In this document: positions 6,374-13,586 of the stretch, in pieces
Layout: every line of letters starts with the position of its first letter
Position numbering within the stretch: position 1 is the stretch's first letter
From: DASSKO01 sp035690425
GTDB taxonomy: Bacteria > Actinomycetota > Actinomycetes > Propionibacteriales > Nocardioidaceae
Assembly: GCA_035690425.1 (NCBI GenBank)
Contig: DASSKO010000184.1
Location: 1 to 22,678, forward strand
Direction: 5' to 3'
Length of the DNA stretch: 22,678 bases
Program-made: the position numbers and the translations under genes
The notes under the pieces: generated by a model
What the model was told of the DNA's origin: nothing
The model's input: only the letters and a program-made list of their open reading frames with translations
Database searches by the model: none

Positions 6374-7057
6374 TCAGCGCGACGAGCGGCGCCGTGGTGG
6401 CGTCGAGCGAGTCACCGCTTCACCCGCTACCACCTCGATCGCAACCGCGGACACGCCGCCCGCGGCGTACTCCTGCACCCGCCAGGAGCGGGCTCGCAGG
6501 CGGCGGAGCTCTGCCTCCTGCTCGGAAAGCTCCACGGCTGCACGCGCGCCTTTCAGTGCGAGCATCGTGCCCCCAGGCCGACACAGCGGCAGACACCATC
6601 GGGCCAACCGGCCGAGCGGGGCCACCGCGCGGGCAGTGACCACATCGAACGCGGACTGCGGCTGCTCCTCCGCCCGACCGCGAGAGACCCGTACCTGCTC
6701 CAAACCCAGCACATCCACGACCTCCTGGAGGAACGTGGTCCGGCGCTGCAGCGGCTCGAGCAGGGTGATCCGCAGGTCAGGTCGAAGCACAGCCAGCACC
6801 ACACCGGGAAGACCGGCGCCCGACCCGACGTCGCACACCGTGGCTCCGTCGGGAAAGGCATCAGCCACCACCGCGCAGTTCAGCAGATGCCGTTCCCACA
6901 GTCGCGGCACCTCTCGCGGACCGATCAGGCCGCGGGTCACACCGTCGTCCGCGAGTAGTTCGGCGAACCGGACAGCGCCACCGAGGCGGTCACCGAACAA
7001 CGCCGCCGCCCCCGCTGGCGGGGACGGCGGCGTTTCACGTGAAACGGGGAAGGTCAT
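6374..7057 (-). CDS. rsmG: 16S rRNA (guanine527-N7)-methyltransferase RsmG (GidB)
   Basis: A 227-residue class I SAM-dependent methyltransferase that makes m7G527 in 16S rRNA; loss in other bacteria gives low-level streptomycin resistance. The conserved RHLLNCAV block is at 56-63, the SAM-binding glycine loop VGSGAGLPG at 77-85, and the family motif VTARAVAPL follows in the middle of the protein. The length is typical of actinobacterial RsmG. The start ATG 7057 has no clear ribosome site. It is supported by the position of the family core and by the VSRET peptide at residues 5-9, encoded by parS. It lies 30 bp after jag and upstream of parA on the same strand, the usual jag-rsmG-parA-parB order. 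The C-terminal ~12 residues are Arg/Ser-rich. Confidence 0.95.
   Translation of the reverse strand: MTFPVSRETPPSPPAGAAALFGDRLGGAVRFAELLADDGVTRGLIGPREVPRLWERHLLNCAVVADAFPDGATVCDVGSGAGLPGVVLAVLRPDLRITLLEPLQRRTTFLQEVVDVLGLEQVRVSRGRAEEQPQSAFDVVTARAVAPLGRLARWCLPLCRPGGTMLALKGARAAVELSEQEAELRRLRARSWRVQEYAAGGVSAVAIEVVAGEAVTRSTPPRRRSSR
7032..7045. promoter_or_regulatory. parS site 2 (inside rsmG)
   Basis: A second perfect GTTTCACGTGAAAC core, 949 bp from the first, lies 12 bp inside rsmG and also encodes Val-Ser-Arg-Glu-Thr. Both sites are about 3-4 kb from dnaA, where actinobacterial parS sites cluster. It could also affect rsmG translation or transcription when ParB is bound. Confidence 0.95.
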
Positions 7058-7087
7058 GATGCGGCAGCGGCGGCGGCCGGAACCGGG

Positions 7088-7672
7088 TCAGCCATGCGGC
7101 AGGACCACCACGTGACGCCGTGGCTCCACACCCTCCGACTCGCTGGTCAGATCCTCGGCCGCCACGACGTCGTGAGCGACCTTCCGCTCGAACGGGCTCA
7201 TCGCATCGAGGTGCTGGGCCTCACCGGTCTCCTTGGCACGCTCCACCGCCGCTCGAGCGATTCGCTCGACGGCGCTACGCCGGGTGGCCCGATGACCCCC
7301 GATGTCGAGCATCAGCCGGCTGCGTTCACCGGTCTCCTGGTGTACCGCGAGCCGAGTCAGCTCCTGCAATGCCTCCAGCACCTGGCCGTCTCGGCCCACC
7401 AGTGTCGACAGGTCGCCGCCGGCGATGGACACGGCGGCACGGTCGCCGTCGACATCCATCTCCAGGTCACCATCGATATCGGCGATGTCGAGAAGCTCCT
7501 CCAAGTAGTCTGCGGCGATCTCACCCTCCGCTTCGAGCTGCTCGGTCCGCCCGCCGGCGGCACCGGTCGTCGACTCGGCGGCCTCGGCGGCCGGCTCGGT
7601 GTTCTCGTCGGCTACGGCGTCGGCCCCGGACTCGGTCGACTCCGTCACGGTCTGGTCAGCGCTCTCGGTCAC
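7088..7672 (-). CDS. jag: RNA-binding protein Jag / KhpB (KH-R3H)
   Basis: A 194-residue single-stranded nucleic-acid-binding protein of the Jag/KhpB type, usually found beside yidC and linked to sRNA binding and cell-shape control. The first ~45 residues are acidic, Ala/Glu/Thr-rich and probably disordered; the classical Jag-N domain is absent, as is usual in actinobacteria. A KH domain follows at about 48-125 with the GxxG-type loop GRDG at 93-96. The C-terminal R3H domain has the RxxxH motif (Arg163-His167) and the family ending LTSESEG...RHVVV. The start is GTG 7672, with AGGAG 6 bp upstream. It lies 51 bp after yidC on the same strand and is likely in one transcript with rpmH-rnpA-yidD-yidC. 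Confidence 0.93.
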   Translation of the reverse strand: MTESADQTVTESTESGADAVADENTEPAAEAAESTTGAAGGRTEQLEAEGEIAADYLEELLDIADIDGDLEMDVDGDRAAVSIAGGDLSTLVGRDGQVLEALQELTRLAVHQETGERSRLMLDIGGHRATRRSAVERIARAAVERAKETGEAQHLDAMSPFERKVAHDVVAAEDLTSESEGVEPRRHVVVLPHG

Positions 7673-7723
7673 GGCCTTCTCCTGTTCGGATGCGGTGTAG
7701 ACGTCAGTGACGCACGCGGCGGC

Positions 7724-8809
7724 TCACGAGCCGCTCCTGCCGCGGTCTGTCGGCTTGGTGATGTCCGGCCTGGGCTTCCGCTTCGGCTGGCCGGTGTTCT
7801 TCGGCTGGTTGTTCTTGCCCGCCTGGCTGTTGCGCTGGGACGGCGCAGGCTTCCCTCCCGGCTGCTGACGCTGGCTCCGCGGCTGCTTCTTCGGCTGGTT
7901 GCGCTGCGGCGGCGCCGGCGGCTGCTCCGTCTCCGTCTCGGTCCCTGCGCCGGAGACCGCGAGCGGCCCCTTCCCCTTCTTCGCATCGCGCTCTGCCTTC
8001 GCCTGCGCGGCCGGCGTACCCGGGGCCGGGTTGTTGCGGATGACGTAGAACTGCTGGCCCATCGTCCACAGGTTGGAGGTGCTCCAGTACAGCAGCACAC
8101 CGATCGGGAATGCGACACCACCGACGGCGAAGGCCACCGGCAGCACGTAGAGCATCAGCTTCTGGGTCTGCGCGTACTGGCCGGTCATCGCGTCGGCGGG
8201 CATGTTCTTGCTCATCAGCTGCTTCTGCGTCAAGAACGTCGTCGCGGTCATCGCCAGCACCAGGCTGATCGCGAGCACGTAGGTGCTGACCGTGCTCGCG
8301 TCGAGCAGCTGCTCGGAGATCTTGGCGCCGAACAGCGTCGCGTTCTGCAGCTGCTCGGCCTGCGCCTGGGTCAGCACGCCATGCTGCGTGTAGTTCTCGC
8401 TGCTCGCCGCGTTGATCAGGCGGAACAACGCGAAGAAGATCGGCATCTGCATCACGATGGGCAGGCAGGAGGCGAACGGGTTGGTGCCGGTCTCCTTGTA
8501 CAGCGCCATCGTCTCCTGGGCGAGACGCTCCCGGTCGTGGCCGTACTTCTTCTGCAGCGCCTTCACCTTGGGCTGCAACAGCTGCATGTTGCGGCTGGAC
8601 TTGATCTGCTTGACGAACAGCGGGATCAAGATGATCCGGATGACGATGGTCAGCCCGATGATCGACAGCGCCCAGGCCCATCCCTGCGCGGCGTGACCCT
8701 CGCCGAACAACGCGGAGAAGGCGGTGTGGAACGACGTCATGATGAACGACGTCACGTAGTACAGGGGGGTCATGATCCATGACCCCAGCTGCTGGAAGAA
8801 GTCGATCAC
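7724..8809 (-). CDS. yidC: Membrane protein insertase YidC (Oxa1 family)
   Basis: A 361-residue polytopic inner-membrane insertase. Hydrophobic segments are visible at about 45-65 (containing Arg58 in TIVIRIILIP, the conserved groove arginine), at about 110-133 (NPFASCLPIVMQMPIFFALF), and near residues 175-195 and 215-240. The family motif PIGVLLYWSTSNLWTMGQQ follows. The last ~80 residues form a very basic, Gln/Asn/Pro/Lys-rich tail, likely to touch the ribosome. The first helix is uncleaved and there is no large periplasmic domain, as in Gram-positive YidC. The start GTG 8809 directly abuts the yidD stop (TGA then GTG), with GGAG 7 bp upstream inside yidD, so translation is probably coupled. 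Confidence 0.96.
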   Translation of the reverse strand: MIDFFQQLGSWIMTPLYYVTSFIMTSFHTAFSALFGEGHAAQGWAWALSIIGLTIVIRIILIPLFVKQIKSSRNMQLLQPKVKALQKKYGHDRERLAQETMALYKETGTNPFASCLPIVMQMPIFFALFRLINAASSENYTQHGVLTQAQAEQLQNATLFGAKISEQLLDASTVSTYVLAISLVLAMTATTFLTQKQLMSKNMPADAMTGQYAQTQKLMLYVLPVAFAVGGVAFPIGVLLYWSTSNLWTMGQQFYVIRNNPAPGTPAAQAKAERDAKKGKGPLAVSGAGTETETEQPPAPPQRNQPKKQPRSQRQQPGGKPAPSQRNSQAGKNNQPKNTGQPKRKPRPDITKPTDRGRSGS

Positions 8810-9118
8810 TCAGCTGCTCCGACCGGTCGTGATGGGCGTGGTGTCCTTGGTGGGCACGGGGTCATAGCCGCCGGCCGACCAGGGGTGACAGCGGGCCAGC
8901 CGCCGCACCGCCAGCAAGCTCCCGCGCAGCGAACCGTGCTCGGCCACTGCCTCCAAAGCGTAGGCGGAGCACGACGGGTGATAGCGACAGACCTGACCAT
9001 AGAGCGGGCTGATGAACGCGCGGTACAGACGCAGCAACGCGATCAGGACGAACTTGACCGGGGCGATCCTCGTCGACCCCGTGCCTGCTGGTCCCGTGCC
9101 TGTCGACCGAGCACTCAT
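8810..9118 (-). CDS. yidD: Membrane protein insertion efficiency factor YidD
   Basis: A 102-residue small membrane-associated protein of the YidD family, thought to aid YidC-dependent insertion. An amphipathic or hydrophobic start, VKFVLIALLRLYRAFISPLYG, is followed by the signature CRYHPSCSAYALEAV (Cys44, Cys50), then RLARCHPWSAGGYDPVP (Cys77). The start ATG 9118 overlaps the rnpA stop as ATGA, with a purine-rich AGGAAGG about 10 bp upstream. The first ~20 residues are a Ser/Thr/Gly-rich extension beyond the family core, so a start near Val21 is possible but has no better ribosome site. It sits between rnpA and yidC in the standard order. Confidence 0.95.
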   Translation of the reverse strand: MSARSTGTGPAGTGSTRIAPVKFVLIALLRLYRAFISPLYGQVCRYHPSCSAYALEAVAEHGSLRGSLLAVRRLARCHPWSAGGYDPVPTKDTTPITTGRSS

Positions 9119-9477
9119 CGGCGTCGACCCTTCCTGCGTGCCGTGGCCAGCGCCCCGGCCAGGTCGTCGACCAACTCCGCGCCGGCCGCGGCGGCCGGCG
9201 GCAGTGCACGTACGACGACCAGAGCTCCCGTCGGCATCGTCGGCAACAACTCGCCCATCGCGTGTCGCAGCCGCCGGACCACCCGGTTGCGGACCACGGC
9301 ATTTCCGACGGCCTTGCTCACCACGAACCCGGCTCGCGGGCCCGGGTCGCCACAGAGCCGACTCTCGTCCTCGAGCAGCAGGTGCACGACCAGTGTCGGC
9401 CGGCCTGCACGCACACCACGACGAATCACCAGGGCGAACTCCTCGCCCCGGGTGACTCGATGCTGCCCGGGCAGCAC
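9115..9477 (-). CDS. rnpA: Ribonuclease P protein component
   Basis: A 120-residue basic protein subunit of RNase P, which binds the catalytic RNA and pre-tRNA leaders to mature tRNA 5' ends. The signature RNR box is clear: VSKAVGNAVVRNRVVRRLRHAM, with RNRVVRRLR at 63-71. A typical N-terminal HRVTRGEEFALVIRRG precedes it. The C-terminus is Arg/Lys-rich. The start is GTG 9477; no strong ribosome site is seen, but the family begins exactly here and rpmH ends 24 bp upstream. The stop overlaps the yidD start by four bases. Confidence 0.95.
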   Translation of the reverse strand: MLPGQHRVTRGEEFALVIRRGVRAGRPTLVVHLLLEDESRLCGDPGPRAGFVVSKAVGNAVVRNRVVRRLRHAMGELLPTMPTGALVVVRALPPAAAAGAELVDDLAGALATARRKGRRR

Positions 9478-9501
9478 GGCTGCACCGGCCGCGGGACGCG
9501 G

Positions 9502-9639
9502 TCAGGCCGCCAGGCGCTTGCGGCCCTTGCCGCGGCGCGAGGCGATGACTGCGCGACCGGCGCGGGTGCGCATGCGAAGACGGAAGCCGTGCTTCTTGTG
9601 CCGGCGACGGTTGTTCGGCTGGAACGTGCGCTTACTCAC
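9502..9639 (-). CDS. rpmH: 50S ribosomal protein L34
   Basis: A 45-residue, very basic protein reading MSKRTFQPNNRRRHKKHGFR at its start and ending GKGRKRLAA. This is the full L34 pattern (KRTFQPNNRRR, KKHGFRxRM, R-R-x-KGRKRL), a large-subunit rRNA-binding protein. The start is GTG 9639, with GGAG 7 bp upstream. It is the first gene of the leftward cluster and is followed 24 bp later by rnpA, the near-universal bacterial rpmH-rnpA pair. Confidence 0.97.
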   Translation of the reverse strand: MSKRTFQPNNRRRHKKHGFRLRMRTRAGRAVIASRRGKGRKRLAA

Positions 9640-9800
9640 GGCTCAACTCCGGGTGCTTCGTTTCGGTGTGAAAACCTTGGTCGGGTACGTCGGTTCGACG
9701 GCACCGCTCACCCGCGCACCCCGGGGGGCAAGCTCGAGACGTCCAGGACCGACGTTGGACGTGGACATGCGGCACCCGCCGACTCAGCGCCGACCTTGCA

Positions 9801-9830
9801 ACGGTACGCGGTGGCGCCAAGAGGGGTCAA
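9801..9830 (-). promoter_or_regulatory. Candidate rpmH promoter
   Basis: On the minus strand, TTGACC (9830-9825) and TACCGT (9806-9801) are separated by 18 bp. They fit the actinobacterial housekeeping sigma pattern TTGAnn / TAnnnT. The predicted start near 9794 gives a leader of about 155 nt to rpmH. A second, weaker pair, TTGCCC (9862-9857) and TAGGCT (9840-9835) with 16 bp between, lies just upstream. Confidence 0.5.
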
Positions 9831-10031
9831 ACCAAGCCTACGCTGCCGACGGCCTCGGGCAACCCCAGGCGTCCCGGGCATCGACCCGCGAGGCGAGAAC
9901 CTTCGAGCGTGCCACACACGGTGACGGCAGCCCGGCAACCGAGCGACGACACGCCGACGGAGGTATCGAAACCCCGATCCTGGGCTTACGATTTCGGACA
10001 ATCTTCGCTGTCGAAGGCTGTGGATGACAGG

Positions 10032-10061
10032 TTGATCCGGGTGCTCGAAGGTTGTTAGCGT
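10032..10061 (+). promoter_or_regulatory. Candidate dnaA promoter
   Basis: TTGATC (10032-10037) and TAGCGT (10056-10061) are separated by 18 bp, matching TTGAnn / TAnnnT. The predicted start near 10068 gives a leader of about 185 nt. A DnaA-box-like TGTGGATGA lies just upstream (10019-10027) and a perfect box lies in the leader (10165-10173), so autoregulation by DnaA is plausible. Confidence 0.4.
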
Positions 10062-10164
10062 CACGCGGCACCAACGCCGGTTTCGTGGAAGGCGGACGGC
10101 CCAGGCAGACCGTGACCCGACGCCACGGCGACGAGCATCGGGCTCCGTTCGCGTACCCACATCC

Positions 10165-10173
10165 TGTGGACAA
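10165..10173 (-). promoter_or_regulatory. DnaA box (perfect)
   Basis: TGTGGACAA is the exact reverse complement of the actinobacterial DnaA box TTGTCCACA. A one-mismatch copy, TGTGGAGAA, starts 12 bp later at 10177. It lies 79 bp before the dnaA start. Confidence 0.75.
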
Positions 10174-10251
10174 CGGTGTGGAGAACTGGACGGGTCAGCG
10201 TTGAGAACCGTGCGCCGGCGGTGTCGTCGGTACCAGTGACAGGAGATCTGC

Positions 10252-11799
10252 GTGAACGACGGGCCCAGCACGGCAGCGCACAGGCCGGACCGTAGGCCGG
10301 ACGATGAGCTCGCCCCGATCTGGAGCCGTCTGGTGGGCGACCTGCCCGCAAGCCACCGAGCCTGGCTGATCGCGAGCAAGCCGGTCACGCTGCACGAGAA
10401 CACCGTGATCGTCGCCGTGCGCGACGACTTCACCCGTACTCAGCTGGAGAGCCGGCTGCGCCCCATGCTCGAGGACGCGTTGAGTCGGCAGCTCGGTCGT
10501 GACGTGCACCTGGCCGTCACCGTCGACCCCTCCATCACCGACGATCCCACGCCCACTGCATCGCCTGACGCTGACGCCGTACCGGAGGTCGCCGCGGACG
10601 GCCATCCACAGGCCGCGCCGCCGCAGGGGACAACCTGGAGCGGTACATCCACAGACAGGACCAGTTACCCACAGGAAGAGGTGTCGATAAGTCCACAAAT
10701 CGACACCTCGCCGATGACCCCGTTCGGTCGTCCGCCGGCGGCCCCGAAGCAGCACGTCGCCGAGACCCGGCTCAATCCGAAGTACGCGTTCGAGACGTTC
10801 GTGATCGGGTCGTCCAACCGGTTCGCCCACGCCGCGGCCGTCGCAGCGGCAGAGGCGCCCGGCAAGGCGTACAACCCGCTGCTGGTCTACGGCGACTCCG
10901 GGCTGGGCAAGACCCACCTGCTGCACGCGATCGGCCACTACGTGCGCAACCTGTTCAGCAGCGCGCGGGTCCGTTACGTCTCCAGCGAGGAGTTCACCAA
11001 CGACTTCATCAACGCGATCCGCGACGACAAGGCGGCCGGTTTCCAGCGGCGCTACCGTGACGTCGACGTGCTGCTCATCGACGACATCCAGTTCCTCGAG
11101 GGCAAGATCCAGACCCAGGAAGAGTTCTTCCACACGTTCAACACGCTGCACAACGCGAACAAGCAGATCGTGATCACCTCCGACCGTCCGCCCAAACGGC
11201 TGGAGGCGCTCGAGGACCGCCTGCGCAACCGGTTCGAGTGGGGTCTGATCACCGACATCCAGCCGCCCGACCTCGAGACCCGCATCGCGATCCTGCGCAA
11301 GAAGGCGTCGACCGAGCGACTGACCGCGCCGCCGGACGTGCTGGAGTTCATTGCCAGCAAGATCCAGACCAACATCCGTGAGCTCGAGGGCGCGCTGATC
11401 CGCGTCACCGCTTTTGCGAGCCTCAACCGGCAGCCGGTCGACCTCTCCCTCGCCGAGATCGTGCTCAAGGACCTCATCCCGAGCGACGGCAGCCCGGAGA
11501 TCACCTCGGCGGTGATCATCGGCCAGACCGCGTCCTACTTCGGGCTTTCCATCGACGACCTGTGCGGGCAAAGCCGCAGCCGGGCGCTCGTGACCGCCCG
11601 GCAGATCGCGATGTACCTGTGCCGCGAGCTCACCGAGCTGAGCCTGCCCAAGATCGGCCAGCAGTTCGGCGGCCGCGACCACACCACGGTGATGCACGCC
11701 GACCGCAAGATCCGCCAGCTGATGGCTGAGCGTCGCAGCGTCTTCAACCAGGTCAGCGAGCTCACCAACCGGATCAAGCAGCAGGCCCGTCAGTCGTGA
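10252..11799 (+). CDS. dnaA: Chromosomal replication initiator DnaA
   Basis: A 515-residue initiator that binds DnaA boxes and melts oriC. Domain I is at about 18-95. A variable, Pro/Thr-rich domain II spans about 96-165. The AAA+ domain III starts at NPKYAFETFVIGSSNRFAHAA, with Walker A GDSGLGKT (214-221, Lys220) and Walker B VLLIDDIQFLEG. Domain IV ends with the DNA-reading signature GGRDHTTVMHADRKI starting at residue 473. The start is GTG 10252, with AGGAG 6 bp upstream. It is the first rightward gene from the origin. Its domain II coding sequence contains several DnaA-box-like 9-mers. Confidence 0.98.
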   Translation: MNDGPSTAAHRPDRRPDDELAPIWSRLVGDLPASHRAWLIASKPVTLHENTVIVAVRDDFTRTQLESRLRPMLEDALSRQLGRDVHLAVTVDPSITDDPTPTASPDADAVPEVAADGHPQAAPPQGTTWSGTSTDRTSYPQEEVSISPQIDTSPMTPFGRPPAAPKQHVAETRLNPKYAFETFVIGSSNRFAHAAAVAAAEAPGKAYNPLLVYGDSGLGKTHLLHAIGHYVRNLFSSARVRYVSSEEFTNDFINAIRDDKAAGFQRRYRDVDVLLIDDIQFLEGKIQTQEEFFHTFNTLHNANKQIVITSDRPPKRLEALEDRLRNRFEWGLITDIQPPDLETRIAILRKKASTERLTAPPDVLEFIASKIQTNIRELEGALIRVTAFASLNRQPVDLSLAEIVLKDLIPSDGSPEITSAVIIGQTASYFGLSIDDLCGQSRSRALVTARQIAMYLCRELTELSLPKIGQQFGGRDHTTVMHADRKIRQLMAERRSVFNQVSELTNRIKQQARQS

Positions 11800-12376
11800 C
11801 ATCGTCCACCACACCCATCGCCATCCGACCCGCCCGGGCAGCGGCGACACGCCGCCGAAACATCCGTCCGATCATGGCCGTCACCGTCCCCACAGCCTGG
11901 GGACGACGCTGTGGATCGGTGCGAACGACCTTGGGACGTCCTGTGGAGGAGCCGTGGAGGGCGTGCAGCCGCCACCGTTTCGTCCACCGGCCGGACTGGG
12001 CCGCCCGGGCGCGATCCACAGCTGCGGTGGACGGAGATCAGACGCCTGACCTGCAACGGGACCAGCTGTCCACACCGTCCACGGAGGCTATGTCTGTGAT
12101 GAGTTCCTACATGTCACCGACCCCCTCCAACGACTGCTGGACCGTGCCGCTGGGGACAACCGGCCACTCGCCGGCACCGGCGGTGCGCACTCTTGGCGAT
12201 GCCACTGTCGACGTCACTGTCGATGGCACGTGGCAGGATGCTCCCCGCACCTGCTGTGGCACTCGTGCAGGTGCAGCCACTGGCACGCCTTCGATCGACA
12301 CGATCGGCCCAGCAACGATCAGCCCAGCAATGAGCAAGTCAGCAATGCTTCACCCAGCAACAGGAGGCACCCCGTC
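11800..12376. other. oriC: Likely oriC (dnaA-dnaN intergenic region)
   Basis: A 577-bp non-coding gap between dnaA and dnaN, the usual oriC position in Streptomyces and mycobacteria. One-mismatch DnaA boxes are CTGTCCACA (12066-12074) and TGGGGACAA (12151-12159). Looser ones are TGTGGATCG (11910-11918), CGATCCACA (12012-12020) and TGTGGAGGA (11942-11950). No perfect box is present and no strongly AT-rich block is obvious by eye. The most A-rich part, 12300-12365, contains a 15-bp periodic repeat. The frame of dnaN stays open back to 12230, but without a ribosome site. The origin call rests on gene context and the box cluster. Confidence 0.7.
12310..12369 (+). repeat. 15-bp iterons (CAGCAA units) before dnaN
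   Basis: CAGCAA occurs at exactly 12310, 12325, 12340 and 12355, four units with a strict 15-bp period. The second and third begin CAGCAATG, the first and fourth CAGCAAC. A decayed unit may precede at 12295 (10 of 15 matches to the next). The array ends at the dnaN ribosome site (AGGAGG 12362-12367), which lies in the fourth unit. Read in the dnaN frame it would give a PSN-type pentapeptide repeat, but there is no start signal for translating it. Confidence 0.75.
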
Positions 12377-13543
12377 GTGAAGTTTCGCGTGGACCGCGAC
12401 GCGCTGGCCGACGCCGTCGCGTGGGCGGCTCGCAGCCTGCCGCTACGGCCCAGTCTTCCGGTGCTGGCCGGCCTCTTGATCGAGACCGACGACGCCGGCC
12501 TGGTGCTCTCCAGTTTCGACTACGAGACGTCGGCACGGGTCAACGTCCCGGCCGAGATCATCGACGAGGGCCGTGCCCTGGTCTCGGGGCGTCTGCTGGC
12601 CGACATCTCCCGCAGCCTCCCGCCCAAGCCAGTCGAGATGGCCACCGACGGCGCCAAGGTCTCCCTCACCTGCGGCAGCGCTCGGTTCAGCCTGCAGACG
12701 ATGCCGGTCGAGGACTACCCGGCGCTGCCGGACATGCCCACGGCATCCGGCACCGTGCGCAGCAGCCTCTTCGCCGCCGCGGTCAGCCAGGCTGTCACCG
12801 CTGCCGGTCGTGACGACATGCTGCCGGTGCTCACCGGCGTACGCGTGGAGATCGACGGTTCCAGCCTCGCGCTGATGGCTACCGACCGCTATCGGCTGAG
12901 TCTGCGCGAGTTGGAGTGGTCGCCCGGGCAGAGCGACTTCACCGCGACCGCACTGGTGCCGGCCCGGGTGCTGGCGGAGACCGCCAAGTCGCTCACCGCC
13001 GGTGCCGAGGTCACGATCGCACTGTCGGCCACGGCCGCCGGCGAGGGCATCCTCGGCTTCGAGGGGCAGAGCGCCGGAGGCACCCGCCGCACCACCACCC
13101 GGCTGCTCGACGGCGAGTTCCCCAAGGTGCGGGCTCTGTTCCCCAGCGAGTCCTCGACCGTGGCCCGGGTGCAGACCGCCGCTCTGGTGGAGTCGGTCAA
13201 GCGGGTCGCGCTGGTCGCCGAGCGCAACACACCGGTGCGGCTGAGTTTCACCGAGGGCCAGGTCAGCCTCGAGGCCGGCAGCGGTGACGAGGCGCAGGCG
13301 TCGGAGTCGCTCGAGGCCAGCGTCACCGGAGCCGACATCGCGATCGGCTTCAACCCCGGATATCTGCTCGACGGCCTCGGTGCGATCGACGCACCGATCG
13401 CCCATCTGTCCTTCACCCAGTCGACCCGACCGGCCGTGCTCGCCGGCGCGCCGGCGCAGGAGGAGGGGCAGGAGGACGGGCCACAGCCCGAACCCGACCT
13501 GGACTTCCGCTACCTGCTGATGCCGGTCCGGCTACAGGGCTGA
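12377..13543 (+). CDS. dnaN: DNA polymerase III beta sliding clamp
   Basis: A 388-residue beta clamp, the ring that tethers the replicative polymerase to DNA. The N-terminus KFRVDRDALADAVAWAARSLPLRPSLPVLAGLLIE is the family start. Three repeated clamp domains follow, with the family features PVLTGVRVEIDG and ATDRYRLSLRELEW in domain 2, and DFRYLLMPVRLQG at the end (LLMPVR is the conserved tail). A short acidic insertion (about 362-373) precedes the tail. The start is GTG 12377, with AGGAGG 9 bp upstream. It follows oriC and is separated from gnd by 43 bp. Confidence 0.97.
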   Translation: MKFRVDRDALADAVAWAARSLPLRPSLPVLAGLLIETDDAGLVLSSFDYETSARVNVPAEIIDEGRALVSGRLLADISRSLPPKPVEMATDGAKVSLTCGSARFSLQTMPVEDYPALPDMPTASGTVRSSLFAAAVSQAVTAAGRDDMLPVLTGVRVEIDGSSLALMATDRYRLSLRELEWSPGQSDFTATALVPARVLAETAKSLTAGAEVTIALSATAAGEGILGFEGQSAGGTRRTTTRLLDGEFPKVRALFPSESSTVARVQTAALVESVKRVALVAERNTPVRLSFTEGQVSLEAGSGDEAQASESLEASVTGADIAIGFNPGYLLDGLGAIDAPIAHLSFTQSTRPAVLAGAPAQEEGQEDGPQPEPDLDFRYLLMPVRLQG

Positions 13544-13586
13544 GCCCGGCACCGTGTACGACGATCGGGAAGGATGACCTGAGACG

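Larger units (their letters stand above)
9640..10251. other. rpmH-dnaA divergent intergenic region
   Basis: A 612-bp non-coding gap between the divergent rpmH and dnaA. It holds the candidate rpmH promoters (9801-9862), a candidate dnaA promoter (10032-10061) and DnaA-box-like sites at 10019-10027 (TGTGGATGA), 10165-10173 (TGTGGACAA, perfect) and 10177-10185 (TGTGGAGAA). I see no convincing small gene. Open frames that cross it lack ribosome sites and recognisable domains. The sites fit dnaA autoregulation and may form part of the origin. Confidence 0.6.

Noticed and set aside
7094..8782. 562-codon plus-strand frame over jag and yidC
   Set aside because: Antisense shadow of two recognised genes, Arg/Leu/His-rich, with no ribosome site or domain.
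8885..10027. 380-codon plus-strand frame over yidD, rnpA, rpmH and part of the dnaA leader
   Set aside because: Antisense to three certain genes, with no domain.
10195..11850. 551-codon minus-strand frame over dnaA
   Set aside because: Antisense shadow of dnaA.
12230..12376. 49-residue in-frame extension of DnaN with PSN repeats
   Set aside because: There is no ribosome site, while AGGAGG correctly precedes GTG 12377 and the family starts there. The periodicity is reported as a DNA repeat instead.
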